DNA of 60,000 nucleotides from Chrysomallon squamiferum (taxonomy: Eukaryota > Mollusca > Gastropoda > Neomphalida > Peltospiridae). Both the position numbers and the translations under genes were made by a program. Shown here piece after piece: positions 1 to 16,774 of the stretch. A model generated the notes under the pieces. The model worked only from the letters and a program-made list of their open reading frames with translations, was not told where the DNA came from and did no database searches. Positions within the stretch are counted from its first letter, which is position 1; each line of letters opens with the position of its first letter. The DNA is taken from contig CM022665.1 in the NCBI GenBank assembly GCA_012295275.1, positions 29,494,457 through 29,554,456 on the forward strand, written 5' to 3'.

Positions 1-110
1 CAATTAGTATCCTATAGTGAGTTTGTAAAGGACCATGGTATGTGCTTTCATGTCTGTGGAAACATGCATTTAAAAGATCCCTGGCTATTCATCAGTAATA
101 ATGAGCTATT
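1..110 (+). mobile_element. 3' half of a tRNA-derived SINE (molluscan type), degraded
   Basis: The first hundred bases carry the order 'aaggaccatggtatgtgc', 'tgtctgtgg', 'aaaagatccctggct', which matches what I remember of the body of a tRNA-derived SINE widespread in mollusc genomes (a 'ggccgtggtatgtgctatcctgtctgtgg' type core followed by 'aaaagatccc'). The tRNA-like head would lie left of the window. It sits in an intron of the pecanex-like gene. A fuller copy of the same family lies at about 55155-55375. The family assignment is from memory, not a search. Confidence 0.6.
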
Positions 111-350
111 TCACTTTCTTTTTTACATATTCACTTCTCACAATCTTTGATAAATCAAAACAACATATTAACTGTATTAAATAAAAATAAAAACATAACT
201 ATTAATCATATTAGTGAAAAATAAAAGTGTTATTAACTATATTAGAGAAAAATAAAAATGTCACTTTTAATCATATCAGAGAAAAATAAAAACGAAATTT
301 TAGAAAAAAAAAACACATTTTTTCTTTCGAGAAGAAAATGCTTCAGATAA

Positions 351-3227
<2,877 letters not shown>

Positions 3228-6200
3228 CGGTGTCTTCAGGATCCCAGAAACACGATGCTGGATGTCTGGGTGTGATGTTTCTCTTGTACACCCACCAGTC
3301 GTCTCCTGGGATCTTGTGTAAATAACTGATTTCCACTTCTCAGTGTGAGAGGTTTCATTTTCATAATGGCTCAGTTTACAAGTCTCAAGGAAACTATTCC
3401 AAATGAAGATCGCTGACATCAAATGTTAAAAAATGTGTACTGCATATCATTTTAAACAATACGTGCTCAGTGCTTGCCATGAGTTACTACAACTATGATG
3501 GCATTGTTAGTTTGTGAAACAACATTATAAGGCAATAATTCAGAAAAAAAAACATTTGTTTTTATTATTTGATCCAGTGTATTTGAAGTACAATTAAACC
3601 AGAACTTTATGATTTTAATTAATGATTGTATGTCATGAAACACATTTATTTGGATATTTGTTTGTATTTTCAGTATTGTATGTAAACAGATCGATATTGT
3701 AATTATAATGTGATTGATACATAATTGCATATATATATAAACACACACATCCACACACATACATTTATATGTATGTAAGTGGATGTGTGCATGTGTGAGT
3801 ATGATGTATGGATGTGTATGTTGATTCATATGTACACTTTTGGTTTTGAATATGTAAGTTAAAATATTTTTGCATTATCTTAAGCAGTAGCAGCTGCTCT
3901 TGGAGCAGATGTTTTGAATTGCTTTGTTATAATCAAGGCAAATTTTACTTCAAAATGTATATTTTTATTCATTAATTTTAACTCATTAAAATTACCAGAT
4001 GGGAAGTTAAACACACAAGTACAGTATTTTACATTCAGAATCTGTCAATGAAATACCATTTTTAAACCAAAATGGAAAAGTCAAATTTGATATCAGTTTT
4101 GCAAGAATATTTTTCTCTATATTAGAAAATAAAATGTTACATTAATGGGATGAACTTTAAAAATTTTTTAGTTTTTTTAAATGTGTATCCTCTCTAGAGA
4201 ATAGTTAGAAATGTTTTATAGAAATATAAATGGTATGTGTCATTTAGGTGTTCCTACTCTACACTTGAGTTATTTGTATATGCAACATAATCACACAGTG
4301 AGAAATCCACATTAATTTACCACTGATTTGTCATTTAACTCTGTGATACACTTAAATAAAAAATATCATTTTGGGAAGTAATTGATTTCCCAGTCTGTGA
4401 TAAACAGTGAACTATTTATTTGTGTTGTAAGATGTTGTAACAATCTAACTGATGTATACAGGCGTGAAGTATTTTTGTTTTTATACTGGGAATACACTTT
4501 AAACTAACTAAACTTTAGAGAAGAAGATTTATCATCATTTGAAGACACTATTATGTCTTATTTAAAAAAAAAAAACCCTCTTTGCATTCTCTTTCCAGTT
4601 AATATGCCCATACATAGCAGTTATTTATTAATTATTATTTCTGTTTTCTTGTTTTCTCCCCCTCCCCTTAATTTCCAGAAATTAGGGTTTTTCATCACTA
4701 GGAGTGGAATATAATGTTTTATATTTCAGTATTTATTTTTATTTTCACAGGTAAAATTTGGTTTGTTATGAGTTTTCTTTTTTTTTTTTTTTTTTTTTTG
4801 TGGGTTTTGTAATGTTTTTTTTAGAGGGCAGTGTTAAAGTAAATGTGTGAAGAAAAATTCAGGTTGTATGTAGCATTATTGGCGGTTAAAATATTTTAGC
4901 ATGTTATATTTAAATACCTCTATTAATCAGAATATAATACAGTGATAAATAAGATTGTTAGTGCTAATCCTTTTGTCACCCACCTACACAAAGTTAATGA
5001 AGCTTAAATTAAAATATCTAATTACATTTTACCCATTGTGGTTTTACTTGGTAGTGTACAATTTTAATTTTTTCTATTTTTCTTTTCTTTTTTTTTACTA
5101 TTTTGTTTTTAGTTTATGTAATTATGTATGTGTGCATTTTTGTGTAGTTCCAGTGACCAAGCATTTTTGTAGATAAATGTGATGGGTTATTTTTAAAGCC
5201 ACAATTCAAGTCTTAATGTAATTTACGTAAGGAGGTTTAAAGTCACCAGATATACAAGTGTTATATGATACAGTCTCCTCTGTGTATTAACAATGTGCTC
5301 TAGAGTGTGCCGAGATAACATTATTTAGTCTCTCCTCATATAATTCCTCTTCTGTTTAACAGTGCATTTTTATATTTGTGATTGGTTAATGTATATCTTC
5401 AAGGACAGACTTATGTTAAACAGAAGCCTTAATCAGTTACATTCATTACAGTACTGTACATTGTTGTGTATCGGCAACAGTTAGTATTTATCTTTTTTGG
5501 TTGTTCTGAAATTTATTTATTATTTTTAAAAGTTAAAAATAGGGGTTTTTTTTCCTTTTTTTTTTTTCCCATCTGTTACTATAAAAGGTTGCCGTTTATC
5601 AAATAATTTTAATAAAATAATTTTTTGTCACAAATGTATACATATCACCAAAACAAAATATTTTTCAGTGACCTGCAACAGGTCTATTATAATTACATAT
5701 GTAATTGCTTTCAAGTATGTTGTATATCAACTATATATTCACCAGGCTCTGTTTGGTTTAAACTGCTTTACTATCTGTAATATGAAATATTTTCCTGTTC
5801 ACAGTGAATTGTGTGGAGATTATAAATTTATGTTGTGTTATTCTGGCAGTTTTTTTTTTATTTTTTTTTTTTTCCTACTGCATGGTCACAGACTTGTCAA
5901 TAATTTTCTTTTAATAATCATTTATTACTACTAGTTACTCTTGGGATGGATGCTTTACTGATAATCTGTTCTTAACTTATTCAGATTTTGCCCATTATAT
6001 TGATTACAAATGTAATAAGTAAAGAAAATTTTCTTTTAATGTTTATTATTTCCATTTTTTTATCTTTTAAATTTATTTCTGGTTTCTGGTATATTATTAT
6101 TATTATTTATTTTATTATTTATTTATTTATTTAAAAAACACTTAATTAGCATTGATTATCTATTTCTTCATAACACTCAAATTATTAGCTGTCATGTTTA

Positions 6201-6837
6201 TATCAGTCTCATGTATCTGTATTTCAGACACCCATTTCTTACTTACGAGAATTTAAACTTTGTGATTACTTTTCTGCTTCTAGTTCATTCCTCATTGCCA
6301 GAATCTGGCATTTATTGTGTGATAAATATATTTAGAAGTGAAAAGTAAAATAAATAAAAAATAAATAAATAAATAATGTTTTTCTTTTTTTATGCAGTAG
6401 CTGTTACAAATTGAATTACATAACATGTATGTTCATTTTTCAAAACATATCAGTGATGACTTGGTTATGTGAGAAATTTTGATTTAATAATAAACATTTC
6501 TGTAATTTTCTTTAAAAAGTTGAATTAAATAATAATACTTAAATGACCACAATGGCTAACAACTCTTTAAATAATCATAATTTACTCAGCTGTTTTTATT
6601 TTGTATTCTATTATTATATTATTAAAATATCACATTCCAAATCATTCTGTGTTGTTAAATTTATTATTCTAATTAATCAATACTAACAGGACAAATATAA
6701 AATTTATATTAAAATTTTTATGCATAATTTTAATAATAATTGGTAATAAAAATTATATCCATTCAAATCAAAAAGAATCTTAGAAGGATCTTTGTTAGTT
6801 ATACAACTTAAATTTTAGAAGTTAAATATGCTTTAAA

Positions 6838-7300
6838 CAGTTTTCAAGATGATTTTAGAATATTTAAATACCACTGTCATCAAAACTGTTCTTAAATGAT
6901 TAAATAAAAAATTTAGTTTTCCATTAAACTTAACAAAAGCATTGAAAAATATATATATATTTAATGTATAAACAAATGTAACATTTGAAGAACTGCATGT
7001 TTTAAAAATGTAACGTTTGCAAATTACTGATCATACTGTATATTTGTTGAGTTTACAGCTTAAGATGACTTCAGAATATTCAATTCCACTGTCATAAAAA
7101 ATGTTTCACATTTCAACATTTTTAAATCATTAATTAAAACATAACCAAAAAAAACCCCAAAACAAAACAAAAAATTAATAAAATAAAAAAATAATAATAA
7201 AAAAATAAAAACAAACATATCCAGACATTTGAAGAATTGCATGTTTTAAAAATGTAACATTTGCTAATCATTGGTCATATTGTGTATTTGTGGTGTATAA
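6838..7300. repeat. Tandem duplication, period about 219 bp
   Basis: Two adjacent units share 'agatgattttagaatat' / 'agatgacttcagaatat' near their starts and 'acatttgaagaactgcatg' / 'acatttgaagaattgcatg' plus 'ttttaaaaatgtaac' near their ends. The second unit has gained an A-rich insert around 7145-7215. Non-coding; it lies downstream of the pecanex-like gene. Confidence 0.75.
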
Positions 7301-10300
7301 TTTGCTTTTTTAAAAATGTATTGCTGTACAATTTTTAGTGTAATTCTTGGTTTTGCTGTCCATGTGTACGTTTGCAATTTTATATGATTACTGTGCACAT
7401 CTGTTAAAGCATAATGTTTGTTTTATAAATGAACTATGTAGATAACTGAATATTTTGTATATAATTTGCAGTGCTATGACTAAGTCATGAAAACTTGTGA
7501 TCAACACATCACTTACTAAATAAATATATTAAAAACAAAGTTTCAAATCTTCTTTTGTTCATCTAGGTGGTAACCTGCTTAGAGAGGAGAAGGCATTTGG
7601 CTTTGTTTTATTTTGTTTTTTTATTATTAATTAAATAAATAACAAAGCAGTTTGTTTATCTTCTCAAACAAAAACCATCTTTTGTAAGCATTATTCACAA
7701 TATAAATTTTTTGAATAATCTTTCTCCGTTTTTGAGAAACACCTTCAAAATGCTGACAAATGGAATTGTAAATTGTGGGCAATTCCACAACTCAAGACAT
7801 GAAGGAAAAATTAAATTTCACTGTTTTATTGTGCAAAAGGTCAAAATTTATTGACAGTACTTTGTAAGTAGCAGAAAAACTGAAAATTCTTGACTCATAT
7901 TTTTTTTTATCATGGTTTTGACATCAACATGTATCACATAATTTCAAGGCTACAGACTACCCAAAAATAGGAATATTAAATGTCTAAAGTCACCCACACC
8001 AAACTGGTTTTTATAATGTCAACAGCATCAGTTTAAAGAATATGGAAGCTTAAAATATTTTCTGAAAGTAGGTAACAAAAAACTGAATTTAAAGCAGTCT
8101 GCTCAGTCAGTTTAACACATCACAAAAGGATCCAAAGGTTATGTGAGAATAAAGTCTGAAGGGATATAATCAGGTTCTTCTAATTCCTGTTGCACTAGCC
8201 AGGGCAGAGTTAAGGAATCTGTCAGTCTTGAAATTATGTGATTTGCGTTTGAGAGGAAAGCAATTACCACTAGATGACAGATGCAGAATAATTTACCCAC
8301 AATTCTTCAGTACTTCCTTTGTTCATTTCCTGAGTTATTTTCAAGAAAAAAAAAAAGAATTGCTTTTGTTTCCACTGAGGATGGTTGCAAAGTCCCCTTC
8401 TTTCTAACTCAGTGGGAAAGGGAAACTTGAGAAGAAATTCATCTGCCTGCAGATCAGCATGCATTCTGACAGGGCAGAAAAGCTAATCCAAGTTAATTAT
8501 TGGTGAGTTGTTCAGTATGATAATGAACATTTTCCTCAAGAGGTAAAGCATATTCATCATAGGAATTAGAAAGGCTGGTACTACCAGGAAATGGCCATCC
8601 AAAGAGAAAATCTAAATCATGATCAGTGAAAAGTATCCATGGAGGGGGCAAGTTTCTCCAATTTTAATTAATCATATATATGGATAGAGGGCCATAGTAA
8701 TCCTAAATACAACAGAAGATAATATAATAAAATCAGGCTGGTCCTTTCACATCTATTAATTTGAATCAATCAATACCACGTAATATTGTTAATTTAATTT
8801 AATTTTTGTTTTTACTTGAATGAAAGGTTTCCAAACCATGGTTTTCTAAAAATGACACTGCTGCTGATAATCTGGTCTTGTCAGTTACTAGATGAATATT
8901 ACCTTCAGAATAATTGCAGGTTGCTGCAAGACCAAGGAGACACTGGTAAATTCTCAGTGGCTTTATTATTTTTAGATGTCTAAAAATTAATTTTAAATCA
9001 TCAAATCCACATCATGATCTTGATCATAAACTAAAATGCTTTTATCACAACAGCAGTGACACTTCTTCCTGTGGACACAACTTCATTTATGTCAGCAGAC
9101 AAAATGGTACATATGTCACATATAATTATGTAATACATTTTTTTACACTTATTTTCAAACCAAATTATAACTGGCAGTCTTCTATATGACAAATACTTAT
9201 TTGTAGAATTTAAAGATTTCAGACAATTTTGAAATAAAGTTTGCTGGTTTTTACCCTTGCCCTTTTGATGTAATATCTTCTCATGCGCACATTTCCAATT
9301 ACCCATCAGCTCACAGTTATTCCTGGACTTTTCTTTTTTTTACTATGACTCTTAATCACTGCCAGCTTCCTGGGGTGTACAACTCAAGCAAATCAAACAA
9401 ATCAAATGACCTCCAACCAATTTGAACCTAACATTTTTCACTGTTGAATTGCCCGTGTGCAGAAATGATACCTCATCAGCACAGTATTCTGTTCTGGGTT
9501 TTTTATCTCCCTGAAATCAACCAATAACTGATTTGCAAACAATTCTCATTTTATTGACAAAATGATTCAATTTACAATGTAATTTCTCATGAGGTGAGAG
9601 AGCACAAAAAAAAAAAAAATAATAATAATAATAAAATAAAAGAAATAAATAAAAAAAAAAGAAATAAAAGAAAAAAGAAAAAAATATACAGCTATTCAAA
9701 GTTGTTCAAACAAATACTATATATATTTATTTCTCTGAAAACAGTTTTACAATTACATGTATACTGCATATTTATGTATCTGCCACTATAAATTCTAACA
9801 TTGTGACATTCCACATAATATACTATTTCCATATGTCCACAGTATGTGGCAACAATAACAATATTCACAAATGCTAACAACACTGCAAGATGGGGTATAA
9901 TGAAATGTGTTGGTATTACAGTCTGGCCACTTACAGGTGTCTTCAGTTCTTCATAGTACATTTTGTACAACCAATAAAATACCAAACAATTTTAAGTATT
10001 CACTGTTCATAGTGAAGTCAATTTATTTATTTATTAATTATTGTTTTAAATTTGAAAATATGGAAACCAAAATATTCATATAATTTTTTTGAAGTTTAAA
10101 TTAGCACTGCCTATAACATCAAACAGTATTACGTGAATTTAACTTAATTTAACTTGTTTACAGTAAGTAGAGAATTGGCCAACCATCTTGAATATTGATC
10201 AAAGAATATACATTACATGTACACAATTTAGTAAAGTGTAAATGACTCAAAATGCCTGGATTAAAAATATACAAGTGAACCTGCCAGTAACAATCACTTA

Positions 10301-13184
10301 TCTCATTCTGTAGCATTTATACATGAAACTGATTTTTGTTTTAAATAGAAAATAAGCATTAATTGTTTTTTATATATATATACTCTTTTTTTCACACTAA
10401 CAAAAAGGTATTAGTGTACATAATTCACATAATCAAATCGTGCAAAAAATAATAGTAATAATTAAAAATTAAATCTACCAGTAGCTAATATAGTGCCTAT
10501 TGGAGACGTAAAAATAATAACAAATAATAATAAAACAGAAAGCTGAAGGAAAACATCACACTAACATTTCTAGCACTAAGCTAATTAGTCATAAAGCAAA
10601 GGAAACATCGTTATATATAATATCCATATGATTTACATACAATCCCTCAAAAAGGGAAAATGTCTTCTTAGATATATTAGGTTAATTTATAGTCACTCTG
10701 GATGATAATGGAAATGATAATGGTATGACAATGAATAATGTGAACATACTGTGTATGTATACGTGCTGACATATTTAGACACTACATTCCACGTCTGTAG
10801 ATAACGAAGACATGAAAGCTGTAAAAAAGCCCAATAATTTCAATATAAATATCCTAAACAGCCTGTGTTAACAAATTCAGTACATTAATATTGAATTAAA
10901 AAAAAAAAATAATAATAATAAAAAATAATAATGAAATAAAATAGAATATAAAGAAGAAACTTGAAATGCTGGCTCTTTTGAATTACATTAGATTGTTATT
11001 AAAATAAATGTTGATAAAAACGGCTATGTTAATATTACCGCAGGTGGATTCTGTTTCAGTCAACATCACAGGAGTCCTACAAATTAATACAATGCACGAA
11101 AAATTCCAGAATTAAAGAGAATCAGTATATAACAAGAACATTATTTCTGTTTTTGCACAAAATTTCACACCAGTAAGCAAAAGAAAGTATTATGTATAAC
11201 AAAACCGCTGGGCTCCTTAATTTCATTCAAATACAGTAAAAATTTGGATTAATATGGCCAACATACAAATGATTTCTAAACATTAATGTCAGTATTCCAA
11301 AATAAAATATAAATAAAAAATAAAATCACTTAGTATTATGTAAGAAAAAACAAAACAAACAAAAAAAAATCTTCCTGAATGTTAATAATTCTTAAGATAA
11401 TTTTCACACAAAGGAGATTTGGGCAAAGTGAAAAGAAAACTGAAAACATTCCCTACCTTAGATGAAGTTAAAAGTTTACTGGTTACAACTAAATATTCAT
11501 AAACTGAAGCATTAACACATTTTTTTATTATTATTATTTTATGGAACCAAATGTCTCTTTAACAATACAATCTCAACAAGTCTTAATCCTGGACCTTTTT
11601 TCAATTACTTCACTATATATGTAGTTAACAACTATCATTACATAAATATGTTTTAATTGTTACAAATTTACATCTTTAAATTTAAAAACTATCAATTTGG
11701 AATAACAGAGATACTGCCTTTAAAGTGTTAATTTCTAAATCAACAGGATTATTAGATGAATAATAATTACAATATTTACTTGCCTAAACAACCTCTCTTC
11801 TAAATATGAACGGCTAGCCATGACTGGTCTTGAAATCAATACCAAACGGTAATTAATATAATCTCTGCCATGAATTCTGACAATCAGAATATCCAGTAAA
11901 TTTGATACACACACATTGATCTATTCACATTAGTCATGGTATTAAATAATCAAATTCCAACACGTCCTTACCAATGATTACTTTATCTGAATTGATGTGA
12001 TGAATTATAACAATATCAGAAATTAAAAGCTGACCATTATCAATGTGCAATTATAAAATAAAATATACACTGTAATTTTGTTTAAAACAATTTCTGTAAC
12101 AAATCTAGTTATGCAGTTGACATTCGTTTTAAAAAGCCTGTCATTTTTCTTTCTCAGAAGTCATACTTTACGTTCACCAGCGTTTGTCGTATCTAATTTA
12201 GTTTGTAGAAAATCACAAGTACAACAAACAGTATTAAACATGATAATGTAGAAATGAAGCATGCACCACACAAATCAAAACATCTTATTGAATGACAGCA
12301 TGCACACTTGTAACTAACCTGAAGTAACTGTCCTCTTTTTTTATTTTTTCTTCTTTTTTTTTAAATTTCTAGGCTAACACAATAAGCAATGAAAATGTAA
12401 GAAGACAGTATCACTAGATATATAGGTACAAATTAATACACTGGTTTTCTTACATCAAAATATTACTGGAAGTATGTTCACACGATTATTATCAGACAAA
12501 AAAAGTACTGGTAAGAAATTTTCGGTCTCTTCGGTTGCAACCCTGTAAGGTTAATAGTGAAATGTAATAAAATGATCAAATTCAAGCATCAGTGTAGTAA
12601 ATCTAGAATATTTACAAACAAAACTGACAAAAGTATAGCAATATATTTTACTTGTTTGTTAACATAACAGAATATTTATCATCACCAAGTATCAAGATAA
12701 AATGATTTATCTTGCTCTAGTAACCAACAACTGAATGTACAAACTGATCAGAGAAATGACCATAAATCTTACTAGGTTTTAACCACCCTTTTATGTGTAC
12801 CTAATTATGTAACGTTATTCATAAATATTTTTGAAAAAAACCTGTTTTAAATACAGCTTTGAAAAGTGTAAACAAACCATTAAATTAAAAATATATAAAT
12901 AAGCATCAACAATGAAGTAAAAATTGTATAGCTTTATTTTAAGTAATTGCAACTAGAAAACAAATAATGGTAAAGATTTAGAATGATTTACTCATAAAAA
13001 ATGTAAAGAGGTTTTTTAAAATATTTTTTGTAAAGATGAATAGGCAGCAAAAATTAATACTTTACTCCAGCTTTTCAGTATTCATTCTCAGTAAAATGAG
13101 CAAAATAATGCTATCTGAAAATGTGTAAGGAAATATAAAATTATTAAGTGTTTGTATTACATGTGTATGCGTATGTATGTGTTT

Positions 13185-13189
<5 letters not shown>

Positions 13190-13237
<48 letters not shown>

Positions 13238-13238
13238 C

Positions 13239-13289
<51 letters not shown>

Positions 13290-13316
13290 CATACATACAT
13301 ACATACATACATACAC
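13190..13316. repeat. Compound microsatellite (GT)n(AT)n(ACAT)n(AT)n(ACAT)n
   Basis: An uninterrupted run of alternating purine-pyrimidine repeats: GT, then AT, then ACAT, then AT, then ACAT. Apparent reading frames across it encode only Tyr/Ile/Val/Cys/His/Thr repeats and are not genes. Confidence 0.95.
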
Positions 13317-13570
13317 TTTCTAGAAAATTATACTGAATGTAAAAAAGGGTACGAGGGAATTTACTTTAATAATAACATTTTATACCATGTAAAACAATGC
13401 TACAGTAGAAGCTCTTGTAAGAATATGTTCTGGTATAACAAATTTTCCAGAGCAACTATTTGTGCAAGAGATTTTACATGACAAGAATTTTTTTTTTTAA
13501 AAGCAATGATTATACACGCGATGATGATGGTAACATGTTCACTGACGACTGTCTCAAATGCATCAGTGTG

Positions 13571-16500
13571 CTAGGGCATGTCTTCCTGCAAAAAAAAAAA
13601 AAAAAAAAAAATTACTAGTAGTAGTAGTAGTAATAATAATAAATAATCACAGGACCAATACACCCTAAAAATAACAAAAATATATCTTCTGATATACTCA
13701 CGAAGTACAAAGATGTATATTTATATAAAGAAATACATATTAACATCAATGGTACATTAAACGGTTTTTTTTTTTTTTTAAATTGACAGGCCTAAACACA
13801 CAAACAAAATTAATAAAAATAAAAGTCTGAACAAAATAAAATGTTTACCTCCTGCTCCTCTTGAGGTCGCAGTGTATTATAAATATGTTCTATGAATCCT
13901 TTCCTAAATGAAGTAAATAAAGTATATATATATATGCATCTATCATTAACAATGCACAAGATCAACTTCATTATTTTTCTTTATCTGGTGTACAAACATT
14001 TTACACTTTTTTTCAAGAATGACCTATTCACACACAATCGAACAAGATGATAATATAATTAAGCAATGTAGTTTTTCGTGCTTTTCATTTTAATGATTAT
14101 ACATGTTCATTCAAAACTCTGTTAGCTATATATATATATAAATCATTTCAAATGGTATGTTAACTATCAAATTTAAATATTACATTTTTCTGTATAGAAT
14201 TTCTTTTACCATTGCTTCTTTTTTTTTTTATAGTGGTGCACACAGCAAACAACAACACTTATTAACACCATACAGAATATGAAGGTGATGTCTAATACAT
14301 TTACACATTACACTATTTTGTGTGCAACACATCACAGAAAGGTTTAAAGACAGACAACAAGAGGTTAGGTTTGGCTGAAATGCAAATCCACTGATGTGAC
14401 AAAACTGTTAGCTACTTATCCCCTTAATGGCCTTCCAAACCTAAAACTTACTTTGAAGCAATACCCCCACCTGGAGGATAGAGAGCTTCGAACTCGTTTG
14501 ATAAGATATGCATCACATACTGAAGGTCTTGATTATCTGGGGACTCTTTTAAAAGAATTTCTGGAAAGAGAAAAATTTGGATTAAGGCACAAAGTGAGCA
14601 GTCTTGCTCAATACATAAAATGTGTGTTAAAAAACCAACAGATTGTTTTGGGGCTATTTTTGGTTTCTTTGTTGCTGTTGAGTTTTTTCCCAATCAATTT
14701 TTATTTTTGTCATACAACACAAAGTCTGTTTTCATTACCTTTCCTGATCTAATACAAAAAAAAGTAATGATTACATATATGCTTGTCATCACAAGAGATA
14801 GTAATTAATTTATTTAGTAAACATTTACTTATAAATGTGGGTAAATAAAACAATTTAAATGTTTGGCATCCTGGTTAATACACTGCTATATTTACATTTC
14901 AATTTATAAACTACCTGAATCCTGAATTAAAAAACACACACAGTAATAAATAAATAAATTGGAAAAAAATGAATAATATATACATATAGGTATTACATGG
15001 AAAAAAACAAAAAACATTTCTCTAGATAGATCTATTGATAAATCACAACAAAAATTAAATTGTTTAAATAACTATAGCAATAACAACTGTAAGCAACATT
15101 ATGGAAGCAACTGTGTGAAACTAGAGATGAACAGAAAGAAGGGTTTCAGCAGTGTTCTCTCACAAAATAAACTGAATATATACACAATCACACACATATA
15201 ATTAATTAAAATTATCTTAGGAAGTCTGTTGTCAAAACAATATAAAAATTCAATAATTATTTATAAGTATAAAAAAGAAAAGTATTTTTAAAAAAATGGG
15301 GTAAAAAACAATCAACAAAAGCATACCAACACAATGTAGTTTTAATTGAATTATTTAGGGATTTCTTTTTACTTGAAAATGCTCTCGGAATCATTCAGTA
15401 AAATTTGTTCTACATAAGAGGAGAGAGAATACTGCATCAGTAAAATGAAAACAGCACCATTTTACAAACACTGAAACTTTAACCCATACAACACCTTTAA
15501 TTTTTGCTTCTATTTTATCTTCCAATTCTTTTTCTTTTTTGACAGCATTTTCATCAACTTTTGGTGCACCTTCGAATGCAATAATTACTATACTCATGTT
15601 GTCTCTGCTACCCTATAAAAAAAAAAAAAATGTACATAAAACATAAAATAAACCTGCCAGGAAACAACCCCTAGTCAAAATCAGAAATTAATAGCAAATA
15701 AGTAACAATAGCAGAAGTATGTTTCTGTGTCAGTGCAGCTAAAGACATACATATGATAAGAAAAAAATTAGAAAGTTTTTTTTTTTCCCCTGGATTTTCT
15801 ATTTAATCTGAACCTTTCAAATTGAAAAATAAGGAGCACTTTTATTCTTTATTTTCTAAATTATTATATCCCAGGTAAAGACTGACTGCAGTTTAGACAG
15901 TGACCAGGACTAACCTTGTACAAACAAGTATCTACAACTTGGTTGCTAACTTGCTCCAGGCTGTTTGACACCTGCATCCTACTTATCACAAAAGAGCAGA
16001 GTTCATCGTTTGTCATTACATCCCAGATTCCGTCACATGCCAAGACAAGAAACTGATCTTCTGGGGTCCGATCCTGAACATAAATCTCTGGCTCTGGAGA
16101 AACAAGCTGTTCGCAGGGCCCTTTGCCTTCAACATTTTTGTACTCAAAATCCCCAAGTGCCCGAGATACAGCAAGTGAGCCATTAACTCTTTGAATCATA
16201 ACACTTCCTCCAGCATTCTGAATTCGCTCTTTCTCTGTGGGATTAACTGGTTTGTGATCTTGTGTTGCAAATGAACACTTACCACCACGGCACAAAGCTG
16301 CCCTAGAATCTCCGCAATTTGCAAAAAACACATGCTCAGGTGAAACAATTGCACAAACAGCAGTTGATCCACTTTTGTCCTCACCACTTAACATTTCTGG
16401 CATGTTACGCATCATCTGGTCTAGTTGAAGAAATCCGGTTTTTATTCCTTTTTTAACTTCTTCCAGTGATGGCTGAATTTCAGTTCCTTCCTGGATGTCC

Positions 16501-16766
16501 AGCTTTCCTTTAAAATCTTCATTAGCAATGATGTGTTCAAGCAACTGCTCTGCACAGAAGGCAGAAACTTTGGCACCAGCATGTCCATCAAAGACAGCAA
16601 AAAATGACCAGTCCTTCATGCCATACGGAAGCCCAATGACAGCAGTGTGGGCATCCTCCATTTCCACTCGCCAACCCTGCATACTACACAGTCCATAGCG
16701 AAGACCATTGCCAAATCCACCTTCATTGTGTTTTTCAGTCTTTGGTTTATCTAGAAAAGCTCCCAT
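13571..16766 (-). CDS. PPM1A: PP2C-family Ser/Thr phosphatase, PPM1A/PPM1B type
   Basis: A Mg/Mn-dependent phosphatase; vertebrate PPM1A/B act on p38/JNK, Smad and IKK signalling in cytosol and nucleus. Coding exons in transcription order: 16766-15915, 15612-15495, 14560-14452, 13903-13849, 13585-13571, giving 382 residues, the length I recall for human PPM1A. The start [14 protein letters not shown] is near-identical to vertebrates and keeps Gly2 for N-myristoylation; a 3' splice site lies just upstream (exon edge 16774), so earlier codons are intronic. Metal-site motifs are present: MEDAH, FDGHAG (D60, G61), [13 protein letters not shown] and SRDNMS. The last exons encode the helical C-terminal region typical of PPM1A/B ([11 protein letters not shown], then [11 protein letters not shown]) and end in an acidic QEEQEEDMP tail. 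The final coding exon has only 15 nt. I cannot separate PPM1A from PPM1B; invertebrates often have one orthologue of both. Confidence 0.95.
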
Positions 16767-16774
16767 TTTCTCTT

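Larger units (their letters stand above)
3228..13570. other. Long stretch without recognisable coding exons
   Basis: This 10.3 kb lies between the 3' ends of the pecanex-like gene (+) and the PPM1 gene (-), so it must contain both 3' UTRs; AATAAA-type hexamers occur on both strands so often that neither poly(A) site can be chosen. It is very AT-rich with homopolymer runs. Visible structure: a tandem duplication at about 6838-7300, a compound microsatellite at 13190-13316, and an open stretch at 8493-8662 on the minus strand of normal composition but no known family. I see no conserved protein motif elsewhere in it. Confidence 0.6.

Noticed and set aside
13062-13481. Reading frames on both strands over the GT/AT/ACAT repeat.
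   Set aside because: They encode only dipeptide-like repeats produced by the microsatellite.
16495-16698. Plus-strand frames across the PPM1 exon.
   Set aside because: Shadows of the real minus-strand phosphatase.
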